From: Daedaleopsis sinensis
Lineage: Eukaryota; Basidiomycota; Agaricomycetes; Polyporales; Polyporaceae
Direction of reading: 5' to 3'
Length of the DNA: 64,000 nt
Assembly (NCBI GenBank): GCA_033807695.1
Contig: CM066305.1
Location: forward strand, 868,001-932,000
The notes under the pieces were generated by a model. It was not told where the DNA came from. It saw nothing but the letters and a program-made list of their open reading frames with translations, and did not search any database. Made by a program: the position numbers and the translations under genes. This document shows, one piece after another, positions 11,720-23,633 of this stretch (position 1 is the first letter of the stretch; the number at the start of each line of letters is the position of its first letter).

Positions 11720-13288
11720 CTAGCAATCCGTCGTCGCTTTCGGACACTGACTTCCCGAGCGCTCGTGGGTGTCGACGAGGGGCACAAGCCCGGCGCGCGC
11801 GAGGTCCGCGGCATAGCGCTGCTTCTCTGGGGGCAGCGACGAGGACGGGCGCAGGTAGGACGAGCTGCGCGCCCGCGACCGGAAGGGCACCGCCTCGACT
11901 TCGTTCTGGTCGGGGGTGAGGAACGCGGGGAGGAAGAAGAGCACGCCGCGCTGGCGTAGCCTGCGCCGCCGGGAGCGCGAGGGCGTGGACGGCGGCTCTT
12001 CAGGCCCGAACACGGCGTCCATGACGCTCCTGCTCGCGCGGCGAACGTGGTCGAGCATAGAGCCGGACGGAGGGGGCGTGTCCAGGCCGTAGTCCGATGG
12101 CGCTGGGGAAGCCGACCTCGACGAGTCGTACAGAGGAAGGAGCTGGGGGTCCTCGTCGTCGGATGCGTTCTCGCTGGGCAGGATATGGGACGGCGGGCTC
12201 GTCGTGACGCCCGAGGCTGGCAGAGCAAACCAGCCGAGGTCGAGGTACCACCGACCGTTCTTCGTCGTCCACCGCGGGATGAGCACTTCATAACCCCCGA
12301 TGCGAGGAATGCGTGACTTGGGACGCGGCGCGAGGACTAACCGAATGAGCCCGGCCACGAGCACGACCAGGCCGATCCACATGAGACCCTTGCCCCACTT
12401 GCCCAAGAAACCAATGAATGCGGCATCATCTGCGTGCCAGCTGCTGCCGTAGTAGTGAACGAAGAAGGATTGAGGCACTTCTTCTGGCTTGGCATTCTTG
12501 CCGTAGAGCGACTTGGGAAGGATGCGCACCTCGCCCCCAGGAAGGTCAGGAGTGAGAGGGTGGGTCGACGTCCACGCGCCGTACTGGGCAGAAAGGAACA
12601 TGGGCCCCGTGGAGAACATAACGGTGGGGTAGTTGAGCACCCAGCTGTAGTCATACCTGATGAGGTTGTGGATCGTCTGGGCCATGAACGGGTGGTTCTT
12701 CTCCGCGAACATGAGGTCGTTGGACACCCCGACGGGAACTGTCCTGGGGAGGATGACAGGATGGACGAGGAGGGGATCCATGCGGCGCAGGCAGCCCATG
12801 TCTAGGTCGATGTAGACACCTCCATAATGGTGCAGCACGAAGTAACGGATGGCGTCGGCGCGTTGGATGGGATAGGTGTATCCATCGTACGTGTCGAGGA
12901 ACCATTCATAGTGCTGGGCGATGAACTCACGGGCACTCGCGTCCGTCCACAACATGTACTCGCTGGGGTGACGTGTGAGGGGCCTGTGTAGACGATTATG
13001 AAGGAGCGATACGCACTAGTCGGGCATCATCTCGCGACAGCCCTGCGACACGTTTGCCCACCTGTCTGGGAGGGTCTCCGACTTCCATGTCTGATGGATG
13101 ATGCGCGGGACGCGTTCTGGGATGGTGTGGCGAGAGTCTTTGAGCACGAAGTTGATCTCTTCCTCAGTGATGTAGGCCGGGTAATCGATAGAGAGGTAGT
13201 AGGATATGGAGGAGAGGACGAGGACCGTGCCAGCAAGGACGGTGGCTAGAAGGCATAAGAAGGCGTAAACGGTCCGTCGTCGCAACAT
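11720..13288 (-). CDS. SUR1: DXD-type glycosyltransferase, probable catalytic subunit of mannosyl-inositol-phosphoceramide (MIPC) synthase
   Basis: Adds mannose to inositol-phosphoceramide in the Golgi when acting as Sur1/Csh1. Two exons, 13288-13017 and 12962-11720, joined in the Asp-Tyr codon pair of MMPDYEYMLW, give 504 residues. The order is: a short cytosolic N-terminus, one membrane anchor (about residues 8-30), RVPRIIHQTWKSETLP, the sugar-nucleotide domain with IQRADAIRYFVLHHYGGVYI followed directly by DLDMGC (the DXD motif), and MFSTGPMFLSAQYGAW. Next come HYYGSSWH, a C-terminal membrane segment GLMWIGLVVLVAGLIRLVL, and a Ser/Pro-rich cytosolic tail. The combination of Gly_transf_sug (PF04488) core, N-terminal anchor and C-terminal membrane segment is that of MIPC synthases rather than OCH1-type enzymes. 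The C-terminal 150 residues are low complexity and the exact stop is less certain. Confidence 0.85.
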
Positions 13289-13517
13289 GAGGGGCGGAGG
13301 AGGAGGAGGAGGCGGAGGAGGCGGGGAGGGGGAAGGGAAGAAGGGGAAGAAGGAGCGACGGCAAAAGGAGTGGGTGATATGTACGCGTTCGTAAAGTCGA
13401 AGGCAAACAAGTGTTCCCGGTCCAGTCAGGCACGTCCTCCTCTAGGCTCGCGTCTCCTTTTTGGAGCCTCCGCAGTCCAATTGTCAGAGGCTGTCCCACT
13501 ACGATCATGCCAGCCTA

Positions 13518-15272
13518 CTACACTGCCAGCCTCCGCCCCTCGAGCTCGCTGTCCCCGCCGACGTTCCCCGCCGCCCATGCCGCCCCAAGAGCCCCCAAGA
13601 AATCAAACAGCCGGCTAACAATTTCACAGATGCGCCAGTCATTAGCCGCCGGCACCCCCGTAACGATCAATATGGTCCGGATACAGTAGGTATGGACGGC
13701 GCCTCCTATCGCGGACCCCGCCGGCATCCTCTCCGACGAGGGCAGTACTAGTGATACCACGCCGGCCGTGCTATCCCAGCCCGGGTGCACTCGTCGAGCA
13801 TCCGGCATCGTCATACACAACGTAGTCTTAACTTTCGCGACCTCAAAGTTCAATTCGGACGGAGCTTTGCCTCCCAGACCTGCAGTACATGCGGCCGCAC
13901 GGCCGCTATCGAGCTGAGCAGCGCTCCATCGTCGAACTTTCTCCCCACCTCCTCGAGCATGCCCAACGCCTTGTTCCACATCACAGGAGGCCAGTCCTGG
14001 CCCCGGCGCCACCCGCTCTCCCCACGTCGCGCAAAGAAGCTCGCCATCCAGGGCTCAGACGTGAACACCTTCTTCGTCTGCAAATACTCGAGGCACGGGC
14101 CGGCCGTCCACTTCCCAAGCTCCTTCCTCTTGAACGCCGGGGCGTGTGCCGAGTTCGAGACCGCCAGGTTATCGCCGCAGCTCTTGTGGACACGGTGCGA
14201 AAGGTCCTTGAGCACGAGCGTGAAGTGCTCGGCCATCTGCGCGTGCAGCGAGTCTCGCGCGTGGAGTGGCACGTACTCTTCGGGCATCGCTGCCTCAGGA
14301 ACCAGGCCGTCGATGTCCATCATATCGTCGTCAATAGCCAGCGTAACGGTAGGGCCCTCGGTCTGCGCAAGACGCGTGCCACCTGACCTGGACGGACGGT
14401 AGCGCGGAAGGGCCTCGCGTTCGTGAAATAGCTCCAGGTTCACCCCAGAAACAGGCAGGCACTGCGCGAGCAGACGGCTTGACCAGCTCCGTTGTGAGGG
14501 CATGCAAGCCGGCAGATCTATTAATATTGAACGCCACCGCCACGGTCAGTATAAGCTCCAACACGCACAAGCTCGGACGGAGGGCCGAGTGGATATGTGC
14601 AGTAACTTGTAAGCAACACACCTTCTTTCTGGCATTCGAGAACGAGGACCTTGTCCATGCTGACCATGAGCGCGCCGTGGCCTCTGTTTGGGTCCGCGAA
14701 GTACAGGCAGCAGTCGCGGATTGCGAGATCGTTCTTCCGGACGTCGTCGGTCTCTGCCCGGGGACCGGGACTCAGTGTCTCCTTCGCCGCCTGCAGTTTG
14801 ACCGTCGTCCGTTCCTTGACCTTCTTCAACAGCCAGGTGGTCGCCTGACGTGCGAACCACTGCAGCTCCGGACGGCACTTCAATCTATATTTCCCCAGTG
14901 CCACGCCACAGAAAACCGATCGCGTCAGGCCGGCGCATCTAGGGTTGGGACGTTCTACATACCCGTCGAGCTCGCTCAGAACGACGCCGGGGATGATTAT
15001 CATGATGGGGTACGGAGACGCTTCGACGTCCTCGCAGAATTGCTCGATGATCCCACAATAGTCGATGAGCACGTTCGTATCGATTACGATGTAGAGAAAC
15101 GCTTGTTTTGCGGTCGTAAATGCATCCTGCGGGAAAACGTGTTAACGTTATGGGCAGCGCGTCATCGAGATGATCACCACAGCACCTGCATTTCGACATC
15201 GTTCGCCACATGATATAGCTCCTGCACCGTGCCGTCGTGCGGTGGCGCGCTTGGAGCAACAGGCATTGTCAT
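13518..15272 (-). CDS. SWT1: PIN-domain endoribonuclease, SWT1-like
   Basis: SWT1 proteins are perinuclear endoribonucleases that take part in mRNA surveillance at the nuclear pore. The start MTMPVAPSAPPHDGTV is at 15272. Exons 15272-15186, 15126-14622 and 14517 onward join in frame. The PIN core is clear: YIVIDTNVLIDYC (first catalytic Asp), PGVVLSELDG (Glu/Asp), NDLAIRDCC and MVSMDKVLVLECQ. The later part (EHFTLVLKDLSHRVHKSCGD) looks like the C-terminal helical HEPN-like domain. The 3' end is ambiguous. The third exon meets a stop at 13850, but an in-frame 38-53 nt intron starting after the VLQ codons (donor near 13880) would lead into another open frame ending at 13518. That frame encodes the helical segment NDWRICEIVSRLFDFLGALG, and I favour it. 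If it is wrong the protein is 419 residues and ends at 13850. Confidence 0.72.
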
Positions 15273-15789
15273 AGATGATACTATCGCCACACGGTGAGCT
15301 CACAGCGGGGCTAAGACAGGTACATAAAATGTACAGGACGCACAAAAACAGTGGGCAAACGCCACTCGTGAGACACAGGAACACGCTGTGGGAGTAAACC
15401 GGTCAGACGGCGCACCACCAAAGGACTCACCTGTATTTCTGAAGCGCAAGAGACGGTGCGAAGAGGTAGAAATTAAGTAGACACTGACGGTCGAGGGGAG
15501 TGTAGGTGGTGGTGGATGGCAGAGAACTCGTTGACGATGCCCGACTTTACCGGATAAGGGTTATCTCCGTCACACTAGCTTCACATATGATGTAATGCGT
15601 CTATAGTCTAATCGCGAATCTGCAATCGTGTATGAATCGAATTGAGGTCCCTTTTACGATGATACATTGTACGTATGCTATAATGGAGTCATAAACAGAT
15701 GCAATGTGGTATGATGTGATGTGTAGTAACAAATGTCCATGTATGTTGAGGACCCAACAAGAGACATGCTTGATTTACCTGGATGAAAT
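15273..15789. other. Intergenic region between PCF11 and the SWT1-like gene
   Basis: 517 bp, AT-richer than its neighbours, upstream of the SWT1-like start and downstream of the PCF11 stop. It may include the 5'-UTR of the SWT1-like gene. No gene is visible. Confidence 0.5.
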
Positions 15790-18317
15790 TTATGTCGCTA
15801 CTCGCTTGGCATGCGGTGCATCACCCTCATTCCTCGCCAAACCCGAACTCGAGCTCTCGTCCTCAGCTTTACGTTTCGTGCCTGCTAGCTTCGAAGGAGT
15901 CGGGGTCTCGGACTGTCGGGACTCGCCGTTCAACGCTGCAAGGACCTTCGGTGGCGTGCGATTCTCAGGCGTCCGTGATCGACTGCGGCTCGCCGTCTCA
16001 TTTCGCAAACGCGATGCAAGATTGGACTTCGACGCGATTGCTTCTGCATGACACGTCGCATGGAATATCTGGTCACCAAGGCGATCAGTTCGCAGTTAAA
16101 GTAGCAGATCAAAGCTGACATACCCGTTCGTCCTTCTTGATCGCGTTCCGCCACACCCACTCCTCGTCGTCCTCGAGAAATTCAGACTTCATGGGCTCCT
16201 TACAGATCGGACACGATATCGCTTTCGCCTCATCACCCGGAGGCACAACGACAAACATCGCCCGCAACTCAGCTTCGCGCTTCGCAGCTTCCTCAGCCGC
16301 TGCTGCCTTAGACGTGACGGGACGACCATCCGCGCGACCCTTGCCTTTAACGTCTACAGTCTCTCCGTGGGTCCAGTCCTGCGGATCATTGTGAGAGACG
16401 ATAGACAAAGCAACCATCGATGAACATACCTCAAGACTAACGAACCAACTGCGACTGTGACCGCGGCCAACAGCTTGACTAGCTTTGCGGTTCTGGCGGA
16501 AGTGCATGTCGAGATGATCTTCGAACTCTTTCTTGCCGGTCGGAGTATCGGGAAAGCGTACGCCGCACTGTTTACACTGAGTCGAGAGCCGACCATACAA
16601 AATCTCGGCCATCGGCGGACGATGTCTAGTACAGATGGTCAGTGAACTTGTGGCAGGATACAGTAGGTTATACATACTTCATGATATCCGATGAGGTAAG
16701 CTTGACCTTGTTAGAGAGGACGAGCTTGCGATAAGTTCTCGCGGCCTCGCGCTCCGGATCGAATGGCTGCGACGACTCGGACTGTGAACTCGAAGATGTC
16801 GCGGAAGCACCTGCTGCTGCAACAACGCCTGCCTTAACTAATGCGCTGAAAAGGTTGGCAATATCGGAGACAGGCGGTGCAGTCGATGATGACGGGACAG
16901 AAGCTGGCTGAGACGCTAAGAGACGAGACAGATCTATTGACTCCGTCTTTGGCTGCTCATGCGAGACAGGATACGACGGCTGAACGGGATAACCAGAGGA
17001 TTGGGCAGGTGATGGTGCAATTGGTAGTGCGGGAGGTGAGGAGTAGGATTGTGGCGCCGTGTATGATGGTGGGAGAGGGGCCGGCGGGGGCGGGGGTGGG
17101 GGAGAGACTGATGCCGGAGTGGTCAGTGCTCGCAACTGGTTCAATATTTGACTCAGTTCATCTTGGGATACGCCGACCTGCACAAGACCACGGAGCTGGA
17201 GACAAAAGGTCAGATGGATGTGTAGAGCGTCGCCACAAATGAAACGTACTTGTTGGAGGACAGTGACGTGGCCCTGTGTCATCTTGTCGTACGGATTTGA
17301 CTGGAGCATGCGCTCTTTCTGACCAAGGACAAACTCGAGCTCGCTCAGAACCTGTGCTTGAGAGATGGAAGGGGAACCACTGCGGACACCAGACTGTCGG
17401 ACGTGCCCGTTTAACTCGTGGTCTAGACGATAGGGAAGGCAACGTACCGCAGCTTGAGCAGACTCTCCTCCCCAGATATGCCGCTCGATAGCGAGTTGAG
17501 TAACAACACCGAACAATTCACGACCATTGGGTGAGCCTGTTCGCCACGTCAGAAGCATCTCCTCCATCTTGCTACGGGTAGGCTGATCGACCACATCGTA
17601 TGTATCGAGGAACAAACGGACGACGACCGGTGTGAAATGCCGGACATATGGATTGTACACGTTCTTGGAGATAGCGTCCAGGAGGTAGAACGATGGGAGC
17701 TTCATCCACGGTGGCACCTAATGCAGATAATACCCAAGAAGGCAACGTACGAGTCAGCATTCCACGGTACCACAGAGAAGCACGGAAAAGAGCGGAGGGC
17801 AGTACGTAAGGGAAGTAGCGCAGTTCTCAGAGCAAGTGGGCCGTACGTGGCCGCTCATAGGCCCGGCGGCCTCGTTTCGTGCGGCGGTGTCTTTGCTCAA
17901 GCTGCAACTACTACATACATACATGATGATGCCAAGTAGCTACGAGGTCCAAAGAACGATATCCCAACGACACCGAGGAGAACAATAGTGACGCGAAAGA
18001 TGAGGAGACCATAAATACGAACGAAGACTCACCCGTCGGATATGCTGTTCGATGCACTCCACGACGACGTCCGCGAAACGAGAATATTCGTGCGCTATCA
18101 TCGAAAGGTTCTGGATGATGGGCCTAGAGTTTACGGTTAGGTTAGATAGTCGTGTCATGTAGTCACGGCGAAACATGTTCGAGTCGTGGTAGACCGGAGG
18201 AGCGACAGGTGGCGGGGGGGAATAGTTGTAGTGGGCGGGAGGAGGGACTGGAGCGCCATAGCCCTGGGCGGGATAGGGCATCTGGGCGTATGCGGTGCTC
18301 TGAGGATAGAGCGACAT
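15790..18317 (-). CDS. PCF11: PCF11-like pre-mRNA cleavage complex II subunit (RNA polymerase II CTD-interaction domain protein)
   Basis: A nuclear factor that binds the RNA polymerase II C-terminal domain and couples 3'-end cleavage to transcription termination. The start MSLYPQSTAYAQMPYPAQGY lies at 18317. A Pro/Tyr-rich leader precedes the CTD-interaction domain: DYMTRLSNLTVNSRPIIQNL, then FADVVVECIEQHIRR and, after an intron, PPWMKLPSFYLLDAISKNVY with RLFLDTYDVVDQPTRSKME. A Gln/Leu helix region and a long Pro-rich linker follow. Then come two zinc-binding segments: CKQCGVRFPDTPTGKKEFED with HLDMHF, and SCPICKEPMKSEFLEDDEEW leading to IFHATCH. The flanking order CID, Pro-rich linker, paired zinc fingers is diagnostic of PCF11. 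The C-terminus is basic and Ser-rich (KRKAEDESSSSG). At least six introns are inferred. The gene is divergent from RPL9 across about 570 bp. Confidence 0.93.
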
Positions 18318-18884
18318 CGTGACGGCCTACTCAAGAAATCGAGGGGACAGAGGATGGTTTCGATTCAGGGATGGATGCTGCGCAGACGACCGGACAAACG
18401 GCCTGGATATGTGTGTTGGAACGACGTTCCGTCCTCCTCACAAATCTCTTACGCTCGCGGCAGACACCAGACTAGAGGGACGGGCAGATGGTGGTCGACG
18501 ATGAAGTTGTGAAAACCGCATGTTCACACCGCCCGGCTGACTTAGCTCCATTTCAAACTCAGCAGCTGAGTTTCCTTTTGTGAAGGGTGTCCACGTGGTC
18601 TCCCAGACCCTCGCCCAGACCCAGACTTCCCAATCCGGCACAGCAGCGCTCATCCAACGAGTTTCGTTCCCCTCGCAAAATCCACACCAACTCCTCAAGA
18701 CTCACGCCTACTACCCTTCAAGGTCAGTGTGCTGTCCGTAACTCTCCATGAAGATCTGGAAGTTCTGCTTGAAGTCTGTCGCTGCCTGGATCTGCTCGAA
18801 ATCGAGGCGAAACGCGATGGATTACCCTGCTACTACACGGATGTACCTATGCTGGACGCTCATATCCTTCTCCTTTGATTCTAG
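18318..18884. promoter_or_regulatory. Divergent PCF11/RPL9 promoter with probable RPL9 5'-UTR intron
   Basis: The spacer between PCF11 (-) and RPL9 (+) contains a CACGTG box near 18592. It also contains a probable leader intron running from the donor at 18723 (gtcagt) to an acceptor directly before the RPL9 ATG at 18885. Leader introns are frequent in basidiomycete ribosomal protein genes. The assignment is inferred from splice-site strings, not proven. Confidence 0.5.
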
Positions 18885-19612
18885 ATGCGGGACGTCCTCA
18901 CGACCGAAGAGCTCGACATTCCTGAGGGTGTCTTTGTAGAGATCAAGTCCCGTCTCATCACGGTCAAGGGTCCTCGGGGAACTTTGAAGAAGAATGTCCG
19001 TCACATCGACATGGACATCCGGCTGGTGAAGGGCAAGTCCGAGAAGGTCACTCTCGCAGTTTGGCAGGGTGGTCGCAAGCACGTCGCTTGCCTACGGACG
19101 ATCAAGTCGCTCATCAACAACATGATCACCGGTGTTACGAAGGTATGTCTCCAGGTATTCTTGCGGTACGCGTTTCTTAAGTGGTGTGTTCTATAGGGCT
19201 TCCAGTACAAGATGCGCGCCGTCTATGCCCATTTCCCCATCAACTGTATCATCCAGGAGAATGGCCGCGCGTTGGAGATCCGCAACTTCTTGGGCGAGAA
19301 GGTCAGTCACTATGTCCTACATCGTTTACATGTTCCCATAACATCTATATCAGATTGTGAGGAACGTGAACATGCTCGATGGTGTCACGATCTCCGAGTC
19401 AAAAGCGCAGAAGGACGAGCTCATCCTCGAGGGTACTGACATTCAAAACGTTTCACAATCCGGTACGTTATCTCAGTTAGGTCCAGGAATGTCGCTAACT
19501 TTGCTCCATAGCTGCATCAATCCAGGGCCTTTGCCGTGTACGGAACAAGGATATCCGAAAGTTCTTGGACGGTATCTACGTGTCGGAGAAGGGCACCATC
19601 GAGACGGAATGA
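18885..19612 (+). CDS. RPL9: 60S ribosomal protein L9 (uL6)
   Basis: A structural protein of the large cytosolic ribosomal subunit near the sarcin-ricin loop. Four exons (18885-19142, 19197-19301, 19354-19462, 19512-19612) sum to 573 nt and encode 190 residues, the normal family length. The protein opens with [16 protein letters not shown], has [19 protein letters not shown] in the first uL6 repeat, and [20 protein letters not shown] then IRNFLGEK in the second. It ends with [20 protein letters not shown], the strongly conserved eukaryotic C-terminus. All splice junctions are GT-AG and phases match. The gene is divergent from PCF11 and probably has an intron in its leader. Confidence 0.97.
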
Positions 19613-19758
19613 GCAGGGTCCTTTGCGGATGTTCATGTGTTGTAGGTTTCGCTTCAAAAGCTGCATGTTATTGTCCCTGCTATGACCAGATTATGATGCA
19701 TGCCGATCATTTCTATTCCGCCGACCGACGCTTGGTCGTACCCGCTAAGTCGAGATTA

Positions 19759-20783
19759 TCAAGGTACAAACGGAATCATGGTGCCTACGGACCGCCTATA
19801 CTTACGGTAGTCATCCCCGAAGAACCGTACGAGGTATGTCTCCTCCGCTGTGTGAATCGCGTCAGCGAAGTTCGCGCAAACAGGAGCTTGGTATAAACCT
19901 TGAATGCGACGGTTGAAGAATCTCCAAAGTACAATCAGGAAGCCTACGAAGCTAAGTGGATTCTGAAGCACGAGTTGGGTGCCCAATGCCCAGTAGAAGA
20001 AGCCGGCATACGAGGGATGACGGAACCAGCTATGATTTTGTTCAGAGAAGGTACGGTGATCACAGATGTCGGTGAACGTACCTATATATCCCATCTGTGA
20101 CAAGAACATGCCCGTGTGCCTTCCGGTAAGCTAGAACATGGGAGAAGTTGGACGCTGCATGGATCATTGCAGTAGATCTCAACGCTTGTCCGATGAGAGT
20201 CAACACGACCCCTGCATCGACATGAGCACACGACCGATGATGCACACGGGATGGGACACAATATACACACCAAGCAATGACACATATGGGTGTCGTTTGT
20301 ATTCAGGTTTGAAGTACAATGTGAGCAGGTATTCGAGGAGGGCGACAGAATGGGCTACGTGATAGAGAGCCCCATTTTCTAGGAGGAACGCTATGGGCGA
20401 CAAGAATCACCGTCAATACTCGGGAACAGCACAATGTGGTTTTACTCACAATCCACACTGCACTTCTCGCGATTCCATCCAGCCGTCACAGCGAACTCGC
20501 CCCAATGGAATGCCGACCACACAGCAAGGAAGAACCCGAGCTGATATGTGGACCACCAATAACCCCCCAGCCCATCAGACACAAAGAGGAGCAGCCCGAA
20601 GGAAAACAAAGAGCCCAGGAAGAAGGAGATGAGGGACACCGCGAGAGGGGTATTTGGGATGAGCCCTCGAGGCTGGTGTGCTGGGTCGGACGGAACAGTA
20701 TCGAGTGGGTCTGACTGTGCCGCGACCCGCTGGCGCAGACGTTGTTCAAAGCCGTCTATCTGTGGTTCTGTGGCCGTCGACAT
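19759..20783 (-). CDS. STE14: Protein-S-isoprenylcysteine O-methyltransferase (ICMT)
   Basis: Methylates the C-terminal prenylated cysteine of CAAX proteins such as Ras and mating pheromones, in the ER membrane. I place the start at MSTATEPQIDGFEQRLRQRV (ATG 20783); an upstream in-frame segment to 20891 is open but less protein-like. The membrane part includes VSLISFFLGSLFSFGLLLFV, YQLGFFLAVWSAFHWGEFAV and NREKCSVD. Next comes YHVAHSVALLEYLLTLYFKP. The catalytic C-terminal part has GQALRSTAMIHAASNFSHVL, HVLVTDGIYR joined across an intron to the segment with WFRHPSYAGFFYWALGTQL, then EETYLVRFFGDDYRKYRR. These are the SAM-binding RHPxY and E-E-x-L-x-x-x-F-G-x-x-Y motifs of the family. In basidiomycetes this enzyme is needed for farnesylated mating pheromone. 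It is divergent from MEF2 with only about 260 bp between starts. Confidence 0.92.
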
Positions 20784-21043
20784 GGCAGAAAGGAGAGAGA
20801 GGATGCTGGCATACTGGGAAACAATTGAGTACTTGGATGAACGCGTGGAACAAGGTCGGGACAAAGGCGCTCGTATGCGCGTTTTCTCCACCCCTCACTG
20901 GAGTCACCTCCAGGCTAGCTCTCTCATATCCCATAGACTCACCTTTGTCCAGTCTATGCCCAAAGCGCGTCTTCTGCGACGCGACTAGACAGACCGACTG
21001 CGTTCACGTGTGACACGTAGGCTGATATCCGTCTACCCTGGTC

Positions 21044-23585
21044 ATGGTCCTTCGCGTGGTTCCTGTCCTTCGAAATTGTGGCCTGCCTAAATGGACTCCT
21101 CGAACTTGCTGCTTCAGGCGTTATGCTACCCACTCTCAGCATGACCCATCAAAACTGCGAAATATGGCTCTTGTGGCTCATATAGGTGAGCAGTTTACTC
21201 CAGTTCATGGTATCTGACAGTTGACCATCCGCCAGACTCGGGCAAGACCACACTCACCGAGTCTATCTTGCTACAATCCCAATATCTCTCCTCGGCCGGC
21301 TCCGTCGACACCGGAAGCACAACGACCGACTTTCTCCCCGCGGAACGAGAGCGAGGCATTACAATCCAGTCTGCGAGCATTCCTGTTCGGTGGAAAGACT
21401 GGACATTCAACCTCGTCGACACACCTGGACATGCCGATTTCGGAATGGAGGTGGAGAGTGCAAGTCGCGTCGTAGACGGAGCGGTGGTCCTGATCGACTC
21501 TGTGGAAGGTGTAGAGGCTCAGACGAAAGGTGTTTGGCGACAACTGGACAGGTGAGCATGTATGCTCAGGTGAGAGGTACCTAGGCATCATCATTCATAT
21601 CTCGTGTTCACACTTGTACAGGTACGACGTAAAGTCACGCATATTGTTCTTGAACAAGCTCGACCGAGCAGGCGCATCGTTCCGGACGTCCATGCTCTCA
21701 GTACTCGCAAACCGGCTCCATCCTCGGCCCATGGCCCTTACCTTACCCATTGCATCGTTCGACCCCCAGGACTACACACGAGCTGAGCCAGGTATCCAGG
21801 GACTGGTCGACCTCGTCAAGTGGGAGGTTTGGAAGTACGACACCGATGGCCGATACACAGTGCATGCCTTGCCCCGCAGCGCACAAGAACTCGAGAAATG
21901 TGAATTGTTCCCGCAAGCCCACCCACTGCTACCACATCTACTCCCCGCTAGGACTCGTCTGCTCGACAATCTTGCTCAGGTGTCTGAAAGCGTGTTCGAT
22001 ACCCTTCTCGGCCTTCCGGAGGATCCATCATCATACCTGTCTGTACCGTGCTCCGACATTATTCCCCATCTTCGTGCGGCGACCCTGCGAAATGACATTT
22101 TGCCAGTCCTGTGTGGCTCGGCATTCAAGCATATAGGGACGGAGCTCTTGATGAACTATGTTGGAGAACTGTTACCCAGTCCTGTCGACATCGAGCCCAA
22201 CCCCAAAGCTCTTGCGCCAAACGCGCCCCTTCGAATGTTAGCTTGGAAAGTTGGCTGGGACAAACGAAAGGGATGGATGACGTTCGTTCGAGTCTACTCT
22301 GGTATGTGCTTCCGATCTGTGGTATTTATGGCTGCTTGACGATGGTCCTTATGTAGGTGCGCTGAAAAGCCAGAGCTCCGTCCTAAATGCGACCCAGAAC
22401 CAGAAGGAAAAGATCACCAAGCTACAGCTGTTGTATGCTGCCGAGGCCGAAGAAGTGGACATGCTACCGTTCGGATCCGTTGGTGCTGCCCTTGGGTTGA
22501 AGCATACACGCACAGGCGACACTCTCGTATCGGCATCAGGAGGTGCCAACCCATCGTCGCTCCGAGACATCGTCCCTCCACCAGCGATGATGTCTGTCGC
22601 CGTCATCCCCCATTCTCATGCCGACCTAGAGCCAGTGGAGAGCGCCCTGAACGCCCTCGCTCGCACTGATCCCTCGGTCCGCGTTGAGACCCATGAGGGT
22701 CAGTTGCTAGTGCACGGTCTCGGGGCGCTCCACCTCGAGATTGTCGAGTCGCGCCTGCGCGAAGAGTGGAAAGTCAACTTCGAGTTCGGCAGGAGGACAG
22801 TCAGCTTCCGCGAATGCCTCGGCTCGGGCGATATCTCCGTCGTCAGCGACAGGTGGTCTACTGAGTTGGGCGGACACGCGGTGCAGGCCCAAGTTGCGCT
22901 CTCTGTCAGGTCCCTTGAGGACGACGAGGAGGGCGACCCGCTATGGGACGGCAACGTCGTTCTGACGCCTGATGGGGAGCGCATGCCCCCCGGCGATATG
23001 CACTTGAACGTCAACGACTCTATGGCGCAGATCGCGAGGGGCTTGTCAAGCACACTGTCGAGCTCTCCGAACACTACTCTGGCCCTTTCCCGGTTGCACA
23101 TCCAAGTCACGACGGTCGAGTATCCGAAGGAGGCCCACCCGACTGTCCTGGCCGGTGCAAGTGCTGCCATCCTTCGAAACATTGTTCGTGCGGCTGGTCG
23201 AGGTGACCTCATGGAGCCCTATATCCGGTTGAAGATCAGTATCGACGAGGGATCCGTCGGTCGTGTTGTTGAAGACCTTGGTGAACATAGCGGCGAGGTT
23301 CTCGATCTCGACGCTGCGGAAGACACACAACCGTTCGTCGATACAGATATATATGTACCACCGCAGTGGATGTCGCCGTCCACGGGCAAGGCCTCCAACA
23401 GCGCGTCGTCCAAGATGAAGCGAACTATTTTGGCCATCGCTCCTCTGAGCCAGATGCTCGACTACTCGACTCGTCTGCGCGCATTGTCCGGCGGCCACGG
23501 ACTGTTCCAGATGGCGAACGATGGGTTCAAGAGGGTATCTCCAGCGAGAGTTGTCGACATTCTCAAGGAGATGGGCCGGATATAG
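21044..23585 (+). CDS. MEF2: Mitochondrial elongation factor G2 / ribosome-releasing factor 2 (GTPase)
   Basis: Splits mitochondrial ribosomes after termination, together with RRF, using GTP. The start at 21044 (MVLRVVPVLRNCGLPKWTP) gives an Arg-rich, acid-free leader that looks like a mitochondrial targeting sequence, followed by NMALVAHI. An intron (21186-21235) interrupts the P-loop between AHI and DSGKTTLTESILLQSQYLS. The other GTPase motifs are visible: ERGITIQSA (switch I), DTPGHADFGMEVESA (G3) and LFLNKLDRAG (G4). The C-terminal part contains HEGQLLVHGLGALHLEIVES, the EF-G domain IV/V features AGASAAILRNIVRAAG and SGEVLDLD, and ends with SGGHGLFQMANDGFKRVSPA before the final residues. 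Introns also fall near 21552-21620 and 22301-22355. Domain order and the leader favour the RRF2mt/GFM2 type over the elongation factor Mef1. Confidence 0.92.
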
Positions 23586-23633
23586 GGTACTCTACATACA
23601 CACTCATACTACGCTACTGTACATGCAACTGAA

